Shown: positions 35,429 to 45,495, counted from the first letter of the stretch. The stretch: DNA of 64,000 bases from JAIQFL01 sp035295745 (GCA_035295745.1 DATGIL010000039.1:62001-126000), one strand, 5' to 3'. Numbers and translations: made by a program. Notes: generated by a model not told the origin, from the sequence alone.

Positions 35429-36352
35429 TTACAGCGACTCCAGCCAGTCAAGGATCGTGCGATCTTCGCTCCACGGCGTGCGGGACCGACGTGGGACCGG
35501 TTTGACCTTGGCGATGGCTTGGCGCTTCGTTTCCAGATCGACTTGTGCGTAGCGGTTCGTGGTGGTCGGGCTGGCATGGCCCAGTAGATGGCTGATAGTC
35601 GACAGATCCACGCCCGACTTCAACAGCGCCACGGCCGTACTGTGCCGAACGCTGTGGGGATGGAGACGCTTTTTGCGGAGGTTCGGGGCACGCTCACAGG
35701 CCAGGCCGAGACACCTGCCCAGGATGTGCCGGATTCCGAAACGGGTCAGCGGGTGACCGCGATGGTTCAGAAATACGCGGGCGTCCGAACGCAGGTCCAG
35801 ATTCCGCTGATGGCAAAATGCCCGTAATACCGTGGCAGTCTGCGGCCATAGCGGACAGTAGCGCTCTTTCCTTCCTTTCCCAAACAATCTCACCTGAAAA
35901 GGCTTGGTCAGTTGAAGATCGCAGGCGCGCAGATCCGCGATCTCCTGCACACGGCCGCCGGTGTTGAACATCGTCGCCAGCATCGCGTAGTCGCGGGTTC
36001 CTTGGGCTGTTGCTCGATCGATTGCTTTGAGAATCGCGTCGATCTCGTCGTATTCCAGGTAGTCAATGGCCCGCTGTCGTGTGCGTTTGAAAGGAATGCC
36101 CAGGATTCGCTGCGCCAACGCCAGATGCTCTGGATTCCTCGCCGCCACAAAATGAAGGAACGCATGAATGGCTGAGAGCCGCACGTTCCGTGTGGAAGCG
36201 CTATTGTTGCGCTCCTGTTCCAGGTGCGCCAGGAAGGCGAGTATTCCGGGCGGATCGAGATCCGTCAGGTCGAGTCCCGTAATAGGCTTGTCGCGCTGTC
36301 GCGCAAGGAACCGTAGCAGCAACACTTCGAATCGGTTGACGATCTGAGCCAA
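35429..36352 (-). CDS. Tyrosine recombinase/integrase, probably shortened at the N-terminus
   Basis: 307 residues from a TTG; an in-frame TAG lies six codons upstream. The catalytic residues are all visible: Arg in 'FNTGGRVQEIADLRACDL', Lys in 'LFGKGRKERYCPLWPQ', His-x-x-Arg in 'HPHSVRHSTAVALLKSG', His in 'ISHLLGHASPTTTNRYAQ' with the Tyr nucleophile. The core-binding domain begins at 'RFEVLLLRFLARQRDKP', lacking the ~25 residues ('..SPHTIASYRDT..') that relatives have first. The family resembles recombinases of mobile elements that occur as sets; no sibling is present. Island right edge is just upstream (~36370). Confidence 0.85.
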   Translation of the reverse strand: MAQIVNRFEVLLLRFLARQRDKPITGLDLTDLDPPGILAFLAHLEQERNNSASTRNVRLSAIHAFLHFVAARNPEHLALAQRILGIPFKRTRQRAIDYLEYDEIDAILKAIDRATAQGTRDYAMLATMFNTGGRVQEIADLRACDLQLTKPFQVRLFGKGRKERYCPLWPQTATVLRAFCHQRNLDLRSDARVFLNHRGHPLTRFGIRHILGRCLGLACERAPNLRKKRLHPHSVRHSTAVALLKSGVDLSTISHLLGHASPTTTNRYAQVDLETKRQAIAKVKPVPRRSRTPWSEDRTILDWLESL

Positions 36353-36399
36353 TCCACGGTCGGTGTGCTACATTACTACTCCAATAGGAGAATCTCTGA

Positions 36400-39300
36400 A
36401 TGCTGCGTAGTGTGTTTCCGCTGCTTGCCCTTGCGTTGCCTCTCTTTGCCGCCGATCTGAATTCCTCGCTCTTCGACCGCCTGGAATTCCGCAGCATCGG
36501 ACCCGCCTCCATGGGAGGGCGCATCACCGACGTGGAAGGCGTCGCCGGGAATGCCGCGCTCGTCTATGTGGCGACGGCATCGGGCGGATTATTCAAGACC
36601 ACCAACGGCGGCACTACCTGGACGCCCATCTTCGATCACGAATCCACCATCTCCATCGGCAACATCGCGGTGGACCCGCACAATTCCGACGTCGTGTGGC
36701 TGGGCTCCGGCGAAGCGAATGCGCGCAACAGCGTCTCCTTTGGCGATGGCATCTACAAGACTCTGGACGGCGGCAAGACGTGGCGTAACCTTGGACTCAA
36801 GGACACTCGCCACATCTCCCGCATCGCGCTCAATCCGCTTGACACCAACAACGCTTACGTCTGCGCGCTGGGTCACAACACCGGTCCCAACGAAGAGCGC
36901 GGCGTTTTCATGACTACCGATGGAGGTGAGACCTGGAAGAAGACTCTATACATCGACGCGGAACATGGCTGCGCCGACATGGACATCGACGTCACCAATC
37001 CCAACATCCTCTACGCGACCATGTGGCGCTTTGACCGCAAGCCCTGGCGCTTCATCTCGGGCAGCCCCAAAACCGGTGTCTTCCGCTCCGTGGATGCCGG
37101 CCGCACCTGGAAACAGCTCACCACCGGCATGCCGAAGGACTGGGGCCGCATCGGCGTGCGTGTCGCCCCCAGCAATTCGAATGTCGTCTATGTGATCGGC
37201 GAATCCAACGAGGGCACACTCTTCCGCTCCGACGATCGCGGCGAGCACTTCCGTATGATGACCAAGAACCCCGCCGTCGTGGGCCGCGGCCTCTACTACA
37301 GCCACCTGACCGTAGATCCGACCGACGAGAACCGCATCTACTCGATCGCCATGCGCCTCTCGATGTCGATTGATGGCGGCCGGACCTGGCGCGGAATCTC
37401 CGCCGGCACGCACGGCGACTATCACACCGTCTGGGTCGACCCCAAAAATCCCAACCGCATCTGGCAAGGACAGGACGGCGGGATCGCTGTCTCCTACGAT
37501 CGCGCCGAGACCTGGGAACAGGTCTCCAATATCCCGCTCGGCCAGTTCTACCAGATCTTCGCGGACAACCGCGCGCCCTTCTATTTCCTCTCGGGCGGGC
37601 TGCAGGACAACGGAAGCTGGAGCGGCCCCAGCCGAACCAACACGGGCGCAATCCTGAACAGCGACTGGGCCAACATCAGCGGCGGCGATGGGTTCCACGT
37701 CGTCAATCAACTCGACCACCCGGAACTGTACCTCTCCGAAAGCCAGGGCGGCGGCATCGTGCGAACCGACTGGCGCACCCGGGAGCAGCAGGACGTAAGT
37801 CCGCAACCCAAGCGCAATGATGGTGGTCCGGTCGGTGAACTCAAGTATCGCTTTAACTGGAACGCCCCCATCGTACTCTCTCCGCACGACAAGAACACCG
37901 TCTACTTCGGCAGCAACGTCGTCTTTAAATCCACGGATTTTGGCAAGACATGGGCGGCGATCAGCCCCGACCTCACCACCAACGATCCCGAAAAACAGAA
38001 AAGTGTGGGCACCGTCTGGACCGAGAATACGACCGCCGAATACCACTGCACCGTGATCCGCATCGCCGAATCCCCGGTGCAGGCCGGAGTCATCTGGGCG
38101 GGAACCGACGATGGGAATCTACAGATCACCCAGGATGGCGGCCAGCATTGGACCAATCTGACGGGCAACGCATCGGGCGTTCCGAAGTTCGCCGAGATCG
38201 CTTGGATCGAGCCCTCGCGCGCAGCGGCGGGCACAGCCTACGTTGCCTTTGAGCACCACTGGTTTGACGATTTCCGGCCCTATCTGTACAAGACCACGGA
38301 CTTCGGAAAGACGTTTACCAACATCACCGGCAACCTGCCGAGCCCAGGCTACCTTTGGACCGTGAAAGAAGATCCCAAGAATCCCAAATTGCTCTACGTG
38401 GGCAGTGAGTTGGGCCTGCAGGTTTCGTTCACGGGCGGCAATCAGTGGGTGCGGATGCATCTCAAAAATCTGCCACCTGTAGCCGTGCGCGAGATCGTCA
38501 TTCACCCGCGCGACAACGATCTGATTCTGGCAACTCATGGGCGCAGCCTCTGGATTCTTGACGATGTCTCTCCGCTGCAACAGGTGAACGAACAAGCGCT
38601 GAGCGAGAACGCCTACCTCTTTGGGATGCGCCCGGCACTGCGGTTTGACGGCGGCGGAGGCCGTGGCGGCGGAGGCGGCATCGGCATGGGCGGCAACAAG
38701 CCGTTCGCCGGACCCAACCCGCCCTATGGCGCTGCCATTACCTATTATCTAAAGGAGCGCGGCACGGCCAAGATCGAGATTCTGGATGCTGCGGGCAAAG
38801 TGATTCGCGACCTCGGTCCGTTGCCGCAGGACGCGGGCATCAACCGCTCGGTGTGGGACTTGCGGTATCAGGGTCCGCACACGCGGGGCGGTGACGACGC
38901 GGCGGCCGACGACAGCGGATTCCGTTTTGCCGCCCGCGGCCCGCAAGTGCTTCCTGGCAAGTACACGGTTCGTCTGACGGCCGGCGGCAAGACGCTGACG
39001 CGCGAACTGGAAGTGAGGCTGGATCCCACAATCACAGTAGGCGAGCCGGAACTCCGCACCCAGCTCGATCTCAATTTGAAGCTTCGCGATATGCAGTCTT
39101 CGGTCAACGACGCGCTAAGATCGATTGATGCCTTCAAAGGAGGGATCGAGACGGAGCAAAAGACGGTGCGGTCGCTCGATCCGCAAGCAGCGCGTGTTCT
39201 GGTCGCGTTGCTGAACGAGCGGATGCAACAGTTGAGCAGTATGGAACTGAAGCTGTCGCGTCCGTCCGACATCCCCGGCTACAGTATGGGCCCGCGGTTG

Positions 39301-39531
39301 GTCGATCGGTTGGGGGCGCTCCTCAACGGAATCGATCGCGTACTGGCGGCCCCCACGCCGTATCAGGTGGAACACTTCAATGAACTCAAAGCGGAGTTCC
39401 TGAACGATATGAAGGACGTGAACAACTTCGTCGAAAAGCAGGTTCCGGAAATCAACGATCTGCTCAAGAAGCACAACGCCGGGGCGGTGATGCAGGGGAA
39501 GCCCATCGAGGTCCCCGCGTCCGTGCGCTGA
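36400..39531 (+). CDS. Secreted VPS10/BNR beta-propeller protein
   Basis: 1043 residues, ribosome site AGGAGA before the ATG and a signal peptide (~1-18). At least six BNR/Asp-box hairpins are visible ('TTNGGTTWTP', 'TLDGGKTWRN', 'TTDGGETWKK', 'SVDAGRTWKQ', 'SIDGGRTWRG', 'TQDGGQHWTN'), forming one or two sortilin-like propellers over ~30-730. A Gly-rich linker ('GGGGRGGGGGIGMGG') leads to an Ig-like domain and a helical C-terminus. Such proteins are abundant in acidobacteria; despite frequent 'glycosyl hydrolase' labels no catalytic residues are evident, and ligand or peptide binding is more likely. Confidence 0.9.
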   Translation: MLRSVFPLLALALPLFAADLNSSLFDRLEFRSIGPASMGGRITDVEGVAGNAALVYVATASGGLFKTTNGGTTWTPIFDHESTISIGNIAVDPHNSDVVWLGSGEANARNSVSFGDGIYKTLDGGKTWRNLGLKDTRHISRIALNPLDTNNAYVCALGHNTGPNEERGVFMTTDGGETWKKTLYIDAEHGCADMDIDVTNPNILYATMWRFDRKPWRFISGSPKTGVFRSVDAGRTWKQLTTGMPKDWGRIGVRVAPSNSNVVYVIGESNEGTLFRSDDRGEHFRMMTKNPAVVGRGLYYSHLTVDPTDENRIYSIAMRLSMSIDGGRTWRGISAGTHGDYHTVWVDPKNPNRIWQGQDGGIAVSYDRAETWEQVSNIPLGQFYQIFADNRAPFYFLSGGLQDNGSWSGPSRTNTGAILNSDWANISGGDGFHVVNQLDHPELYLSESQGGGIVRTDWRTREQQDVSPQPKRNDGGPVGELKYRFNWNAPIVLSPHDKNTVYFGSNVVFKSTDFGKTWAAISPDLTTNDPEKQKSVGTVWTENTTAEYHCTVIRIAESPVQAGVIWAGTDDGNLQITQDGGQHWTNLTGNASGVPKFAEIAWIEPSRAAAGTAYVAFEHHWFDDFRPYLYKTTDFGKTFTNITGNLPSPGYLWTVKEDPKNPKLLYVGSELGLQVSFTGGNQWVRMHLKNLPPVAVREIVIHPRDNDLILATHGRSLWILDDVSPLQQVNEQALSENAYLFGMRPALRFDGGGGRGGGGGIGMGGNKPFAGPNPPYGAAITYYLKERGTAKIEILDAAGKVIRDLGPLPQDAGINRSVWDLRYQGPHTRGGDDAAADDSGFRFAARGPQVLPGKYTVRLTAGGKTLTRELEVRLDPTITVGEPELRTQLDLNLKLRDMQSSVNDALRSIDAFKGGIETEQKTVRSLDPQAARVLVALLNERMQQLSSMELKLSRPSDIPGYSMGPRLVDRLGALLNGIDRVLAAPTPYQVEHFNELKAEFLNDMKDVNNFVEKQVPEINDLLKKHNAGAVMQGKPIEVPASVR

Positions 39532-39544
39532 GCGCGACTTTCGA

Positions 39545-42001
<2,457 letters not shown>

Positions 42002-42083
42002 GGCGGATCTCCTTAATAGGGGGGCCGCGATTAAGGCGGCTAGTTGGTTTAGACGACTGAGCGGGGCGGAAGTCGTCCACGAG

Positions 42084-42091
42084 ATGAAATT
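42084..42091 (+). repeat. Target-site duplication, left copy (ATGAAATT)
   Basis: Eight bases identical to 44644-44651, immediately outside the left inverted repeat. An 8-bp duplication is the norm for the IS1595 family. Confidence 0.92.
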
Positions 42092-42115
42092 GGTAAGAAT
42101 ATACTTGACAACTCC
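42092..42115 (+). repeat. Left terminal inverted repeat of the IS1595 element
   Basis: Begins GGTAAGAATATACTTGACAA; 23 of 24 positions match the right end read on the other strand. The one difference is A here against T at position 5. Confidence 0.93.
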
Positions 42116-42133
42116 GTCGTGATTCGGCATAAT
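42105..42133 (+). promoter_or_regulatory. Sigma-70-like promoter of the transposase, -35 within the inverted repeat
   Basis: TTGACA at 42105-42110, a 17-bp spacer, then CATAAT at 42128-42133. Transcription would start at about 42140, the A of the transposase ATG, so the mRNA may be leaderless; no good Shine-Dalgarno precedes that ATG. Confidence 0.6.
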
Positions 42134-42139
42134 TGAGTC

Positions 42140-43111
42140 ATGGCAAACGAGCCCTCCACCCTTCAAGAAGCGATAGTCTACTTCTCGAATCCAGACAACT
42201 GCCGGGAGTACATGGTCCCTCGCCGTTGGGCGGATGGCGTGACGTGCCCTCGGTGTGGAAGCAAGGCAGTGAAGTTTCAGGCGAAGTACAATCGCTGGCA
42301 ATGTGCCGTCCACCATGACCGTCGCCAGTTCACTTTGAAGACCGGCACCATCATGGAGGATTCCCCCCTCGGTCTGGATAAGTGGCTTACCGCCATGTGG
42401 CTCGTCGCCAGCAATCGCAACGGCGTTTCGTCCTGGGAACTCCACCGGGCCTTGAAGGTCACCCAGAAGTCCGCTTGGTTCATGCTCCATCGGATTCGGC
42501 TTGCTATGCAGGATGAGGAGACCGGCGGCAAGCTGGGTGGCGAAGTGGAGGTAGACGAGACTTGGATCGGCGGCAAGGCCCGGAACATGCACAAGGACCG
42601 GAAGGAGCGTTCCATGGGAGAAAAGCAGGGTGGCGCGGTCGGCAAAATCGGCGTACAGGGATTCATGGAACGCGGCGGGAAAGTTAAGGCCGAAGTCATC
42701 AACGACACGAAGTGGGCCACCCTGATCCCGAACGTTTGGCACAACGTTGAGAAGGGCGCGACCGTTTACACCGATGAGAACAACTCCTACAAGAGCCTTC
42801 AGGCCGATTACGTTCACGACTTCATCAATCACGGCGAAACATACGTGCGGGATAACGTGCATATCAACGGCCTGGAGAACTTCTGGAGCCTCCTGAAGCG
42901 CACCCTGAATGGCACCTACGTATCGGTGATGCCGTTTCATCTGTTCCGCTACATTGACGAGCAGGCATTTCGCTATAACAATCGTTTGCCTCTGAAGGAC
43001 GGGGATCGCTTCAGTTATCTCGTTCGCAAGGTCGCCGGAAAGCGTTTGACCTACAAAGAACTGACCGGCAAATTGGAGGATCTTCCGAGTGAGGAGGAAG
43101 TCCCTTTCTAA
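42140..43111 (+). CDS. IS1595-family (ISXO2-like) transposase
   Basis: 323 residues. An N-terminal zinc ribbon ('VTCPRCGSKAVKFQAKYNRW', then 'CAVHHDRRQFTLKTGTIMED') and a helical segment with 'LHRALKVTQKSAWFMLHRIR' precede the DDE-type core: first Asp in 'GEVEVDETWIGGKARNMHK', the second in 'VYTDENNSYKSL', and the NxE-like third block 'HINGLENFWSLLKRTLNGTY'. Length and motif order match IS1595. There is no frameshift or stop, so it appears functional. Confidence 0.95.
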   Translation: MANEPSTLQEAIVYFSNPDNCREYMVPRRWADGVTCPRCGSKAVKFQAKYNRWQCAVHHDRRQFTLKTGTIMEDSPLGLDKWLTAMWLVASNRNGVSSWELHRALKVTQKSAWFMLHRIRLAMQDEETGGKLGGEVEVDETWIGGKARNMHKDRKERSMGEKQGGAVGKIGVQGFMERGGKVKAEVINDTKWATLIPNVWHNVEKGATVYTDENNSYKSLQADYVHDFINHGETYVRDNVHINGLENFWSLLKRTLNGTYVSVMPFHLFRYIDEQAFRYNNRLPLKDGDRFSYLVRKVAGKRLTYKELTGKLEDLPSEEEVPF

Positions 43112-43163
43112 GGGACATCTTCCACGGGGACCAAAGGCCAAAACAAAAGAGTGATAAAATGGA

Positions 43164-43193
43164 GAAGCCCAACGGATAGGACCGTCGGGCTTC
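43164..43193. terminator. Hairpin after the transposase gene
   Basis: GAAGCCCAACGG / CCGTCGGGCTTC, 11 of 12 pairs with a 6-nt loop, 52 bp after the transposase stop. There is no T-run, so intrinsic termination is uncertain; it could insulate the passenger genes. The rest of 43112-43304 has no gene. Confidence 0.55.
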
Positions 43194-43304
43194 AGTATCG
43201 TCACCGTGATGGGCTCACGATGAAGAGACCTTCCAGCCTTCATCCTACCATACCCGTCACGGTTCGATTCTGTACGGCCTTTAGCGCCGAGAAGGAAAAG
43301 AACA

Positions 43305-43421
43305 ATGACGAGCCAACAATGGCAGGATTTAGCGGCAGTAATGACGGTTGCCCTTGGGTTTATGCAAATAATCCAGATCGCTACTGGGTCTGATCGTAAG
43401 CGCGTTCGCAGGAGGCGCTAG
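43305..43421 (+). CDS. Tiny hydrophobic ORF inside the transposon (38 aa)
   Basis: GAAGGAAAAG precedes the ATG at a suitable distance. The peptide has one hydrophobic stretch ('LAAVMTVALGFMQIIQIATG') and a very basic end ('SDRKRVRRRR'), like a single-pass membrane peptide or small toxin. Its stop overlaps the convergent 55-aa gene by 4 bp. No family recognised; coding status rests on the ribosome site and composition. Confidence 0.42.
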   Translation: MTSQQWQDLAAVMTVALGFMQIIQIATGSDRKRVRRRR

Positions 43422-43585
43422 GCTTTTCGTTTAGGCCCCCGTCTCTTCGGATTCGCATCTGATCGGCGTTTGTACTCCGCTTCGCGCTTGACGATCTCTT
43501 CGTGTGGCACGGAGAGCACCTTACGAACTAAGGCGCTAAACGGCGTGTCCACCGGCTTCGGATTTCCTTTGGAGTCTGTTTTCAT
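43418..43585 (-). CDS. Small basic protein coupled to the HEPN gene (55 aa)
   Basis: The ATG at 43585 overlaps the HEPN stop codon as ATGA, implying translational coupling. The sequence has 'TPFSALVRKVLSVPHEEIVK', a short predicted helix pair, and ends in a basic 'PKRRGPKRKA' tail. Similar small 'TPF....V.SVP..E' proteins occur widely as orphans of unknown role. Its position directly behind a putative HEPN RNase makes an antitoxin or accessory role plausible, but this is inference. The longer frame to 43690 lies inside the HEPN gene and was rejected. Confidence 0.65.
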   Translation of the reverse strand: MKTDSKGNPKPVDTPFSALVRKVLSVPHEEIVKREAEYKRRSDANPKRRGPKRKA

Positions 43586-44640
43586 AGCAACTCTGATATA
43601 GACATCATAAATCTTCCCACGTGCCCAAGGACCTGAAATGCTTCGGGTTCGCTGAATTCTCTTCGCCCATGCATTACGTGATTTCGCCACGCGATTTTGA
43701 ATCCCTGGAAATCCGCAAGGATTGACCCGTATTGGCTAGTTTTCTTGTCTTTCGACGGACCGGGACGAAGTCCCTTTAGCCTCGACTCAATCTTCAGGCG
43801 AAGTTGGTCTTGAATCTTTTCCCACACGCAGTTTTCAATGGGGGTGAACCTAATCTTGGGCTTCTTTAGAAGCCCTCCTGGCTTTGGGTGCTGAACTTCC
43901 TTTACCCTGCTCAGGCCCATGTGCTTGCCTAACTGTTTAACGCCGATTTCCGTGACGCGCATCATGTGAAACACAGCAGCCGTCGACGCTCCAGCAACGA
44001 TACAAAGGGCTGTCTCCTCGGAATCGTAACGGGCGGTTATGAATTTATCGTGGACTTCCTGGCCAAATGGCTTTACGGATAGATCTCGGGATGGGAAGCC
44101 AAATCTAATCTCATTTTCGTGCGGCAACATTGATTGCCCAGTAGCAATATTGAATGGCCTTGCGTATCGCGAAACCTCCGCAGGTATGTACATGAACGTA
44201 CGCGCCTGAAGGGCATCTGTGAGTATGCGACGTAAGCCAAGAAGTCGACCACGATACTCTCCAAGGGTCATGGATTCGATATTCTGGACCAATTCATCGA
44301 CGGCTGGCAGGACGTCCTGAAGTTCAAGTTGCTGAAAATGTTTGCGTATGCAAGTTAGCTGATGGTACGCAGTATCGGATTCTCCCTTGCTTAGGCCAGA
44401 TGCCCCACGATGACGTTCTTGGGCGATAGTATGGTTAGCGGTCTTGTCAATCCACACCAGCAATGCATGAAGATCACGAACCTGATACCGGACCATATCA
44501 AGCAGACTCCCAACGCATCGCGGACGAAATATCGATACTGCATCGTTCGCTTCAGAATCCAGGGAATCCTTTAAGTCGGTAGGGATTTCCCCGCTATCCG
44601 ATAATAGGGACTCACCTAAGGAGTTGTCAAGTATATTCAT
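43582..44640 (-). CDS. HEPN-like protein (putative RNase), transposon passenger
   Basis: 352 residues if started at the ATG at 44640, which lies inside the right inverted repeat and has no ribosome site. An internal ATG at 44496, with GGGAG 10 nt before it and downstream of a promoter at 44601-44630, is the likelier start (304 residues). The diagnostic part is C-terminal: 'TAAVFHMMRVTEIGVKQLGK' and, near the end, 'FKIAWRNHVMHGRREFSEPE', an RNxxxH motif of the HEPN superfamily (Rx4-6H), whose members are often RNases in toxin, abortive-infection or CRISPR systems. Relatives are common hypothetical proteins ending '..AWRN..MH..'. The base composition is less GC-rich than its neighbours. Confidence 0.75.
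   Translation of the reverse strand: MNILDNSLGESLLSDSGEIPTDLKDSLDSEANDAVSIFRPRCVGSLLDMVRYQVRDLHALLVWIDKTANHTIAQERHRGASGLSKGESDTAYHQLTCIRKHFQQLELQDVLPAVDELVQNIESMTLGEYRGRLLGLRRILTDALQARTFMYIPAEVSRYARPFNIATGQSMLPHENEIRFGFPSRDLSVKPFGQEVHDKFITARYDSEETALCIVAGASTAAVFHMMRVTEIGVKQLGKHMGLSRVKEVQHPKPGGLLKKPKIRFTPIENCVWEKIQDQLRLKIESRLKGLRPGPSKDKKTSQYGSILADFQGFKIAWRNHVMHGRREFSEPEAFQVLGHVGRFMMSISELL
44601..44630 (-). promoter_or_regulatory. Sigma-70-like promoter of the HEPN gene, -35 within the right inverted repeat
   Basis: On the minus strand TTGACA (44630-44625), an 18-bp spacer and TATTAT (44606-44601). It mirrors the transposase promoter at the other end, so each inverted repeat supplies an inward -35 box. 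Transcription would start near 44594. Confidence 0.58.
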
Positions 44641-44643
44641 ACC
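44620..44643 (-). repeat. Right terminal inverted repeat of the IS1595 element
   Basis: Read on the minus strand it begins GGTATGAATATACTTGACAA; one mismatch in 24 to the left end. Confidence 0.93.
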
Positions 44644-44651
44644 ATGAAATT
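44644..44651 (+). repeat. Target-site duplication, right copy (ATGAAATT)
   Basis: Identical to 42084-42091. It includes the ATG of the following ORF. Confidence 0.92.
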
Positions 44652-45495
44652 GGACATAATATTCGTTATCGGAAGTGATGCCCAGGCGTTCCGCTCGATC
44701 TGCGCTCTGGCCCCCGGCCTCTCCGAGGTTGAGCTCAAGGTCTGTATCTACCTCGCCAGCCAGCAGCACCCAACCCACCACAGCGTACGCGCCAGCAGCC
44801 GCGAAATCGCTGAAGCCATGCGCTTTGACCGCAAGGCGGTCAAAAGCGCTCTGGACAAGCTCGACCGCCGCCGCCTCATCGTCACCCGCCAAGGCGGAGG
44901 CACCCAACCCAGCGCCTACCTCCTCAACTTCACCCAAACCACCGCCATCCAGGGTGGGGGTTTAAAACACCCACCTGCACAAACCACCCTCGATTTGCAA
45001 GGCCAGGGGTGGGTGTCTCAGACACCCACCAGTCCGGACCACAAGAGCCCCTCGATATCGATAACTTCCGATTCGATCATCGATCGAGCCCTCACCGCTC
45101 GCCCCAACCACTTCCAACGCGCCGAACTGGATGCCGTCAAAGGCTACGCTTTCAAGTGGCTGCTTCGCCAACGCGGGAAGGAACACGCGCAACCCCCCGA
45201 CGACACCACCTGCGCCCAACTGATCGTGGCTTGCCGGGGAGCCCGTCTCGCCTGCGACTTCGTCCTCGACAACCTACAGGACCGCCAAGCCGAGAACTGC
45301 ATGTACCTCGTGAGCATGGCGCTACAGAAGATCCACGGCATCGCCCCGCCCACCGTGAAACGCCGGCGGGCCGAACTCCGAGCCTTGAACGGCGGAAAGT
45401 CACAAGCCCCGCCACCGGCCGAGAGACAACCGGATCCCGAATTCACAGCCGAACTGACCCGGCAACTGAAGGCCGGCGCCAAATCCATCCGATGA
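44644..45495 (+). CDS. Winged-helix (replication-protein-like) protein of an accessory element
   Basis: 283 residues. Residues ~18-95 form a winged helix ('LSEVELKVCIYLASQ', 'SSREIAEAMRFDRKAVKSAL', 'DKLDRRRLIVTRQGGGTQPS'), like DNA-binding domains of phage or plasmid replication proteins. A variable linker and a helical C-terminal domain follow. The first codons lie in the IS1595 target duplication, so the insertion separated the gene from its original upstream sequence; the ATG has no ribosome site now. In the pre-insertion sequence the frame stays open upstream without another obvious start. The next gene overlaps its stop. Confidence 0.68.
   Translation: MKLDIIFVIGSDAQAFRSICALAPGLSEVELKVCIYLASQQHPTHHSVRASSREIAEAMRFDRKAVKSALDKLDRRRLIVTRQGGGTQPSAYLLNFTQTTAIQGGGLKHPPAQTTLDLQGQGWVSQTPTSPDHKSPSISITSDSIIDRALTARPNHFQRAELDAVKGYAFKWLLRQRGKEHAQPPDDTTCAQLIVACRGARLACDFVLDNLQDRQAENCMYLVSMALQKIHGIAPPTVKRRRAELRALNGGKSQAPPPAERQPDPEFTAELTRQLKAGAKSIR

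Larger units (their letters stand above)
42092..44643 (+). mobile_element. Complete IS1595-family transposon with passenger genes
   Basis: 2552 bp bounded by 24-bp inverted repeats (42092-42115 and 44620-44643) with a single mismatch, and by the perfect 8-bp duplication ATGAAATT. It contains an ISXO2/IS1595 transposase on the plus strand, a 38-aa ORF, and on the minus strand a HEPN-like protein coupled to a 55-aa basic protein. The simplest IS1595 members hold only the transposase (~1 kb); members with passengers are known in the family. GC is lower than in the chromosome. The near-perfect ends and duplication indicate a recent insertion that may still be mobile. Confidence 0.93.

Noticed and set aside
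36400..39531. Glycosyl hydrolase (sialidase) function from BNR repeats
   Set aside because: Asp-box repeats alone do not show catalysis; no sialidase catalytic residues are recognisable.
42002..43243. The open frame extending the ABC permease upstream to 1232 aa
   Set aside because: It is antisense to the IS1595 transposase; the TTG at 42001 has an AAGGAG ribosome site and starts the conserved permease sequence.
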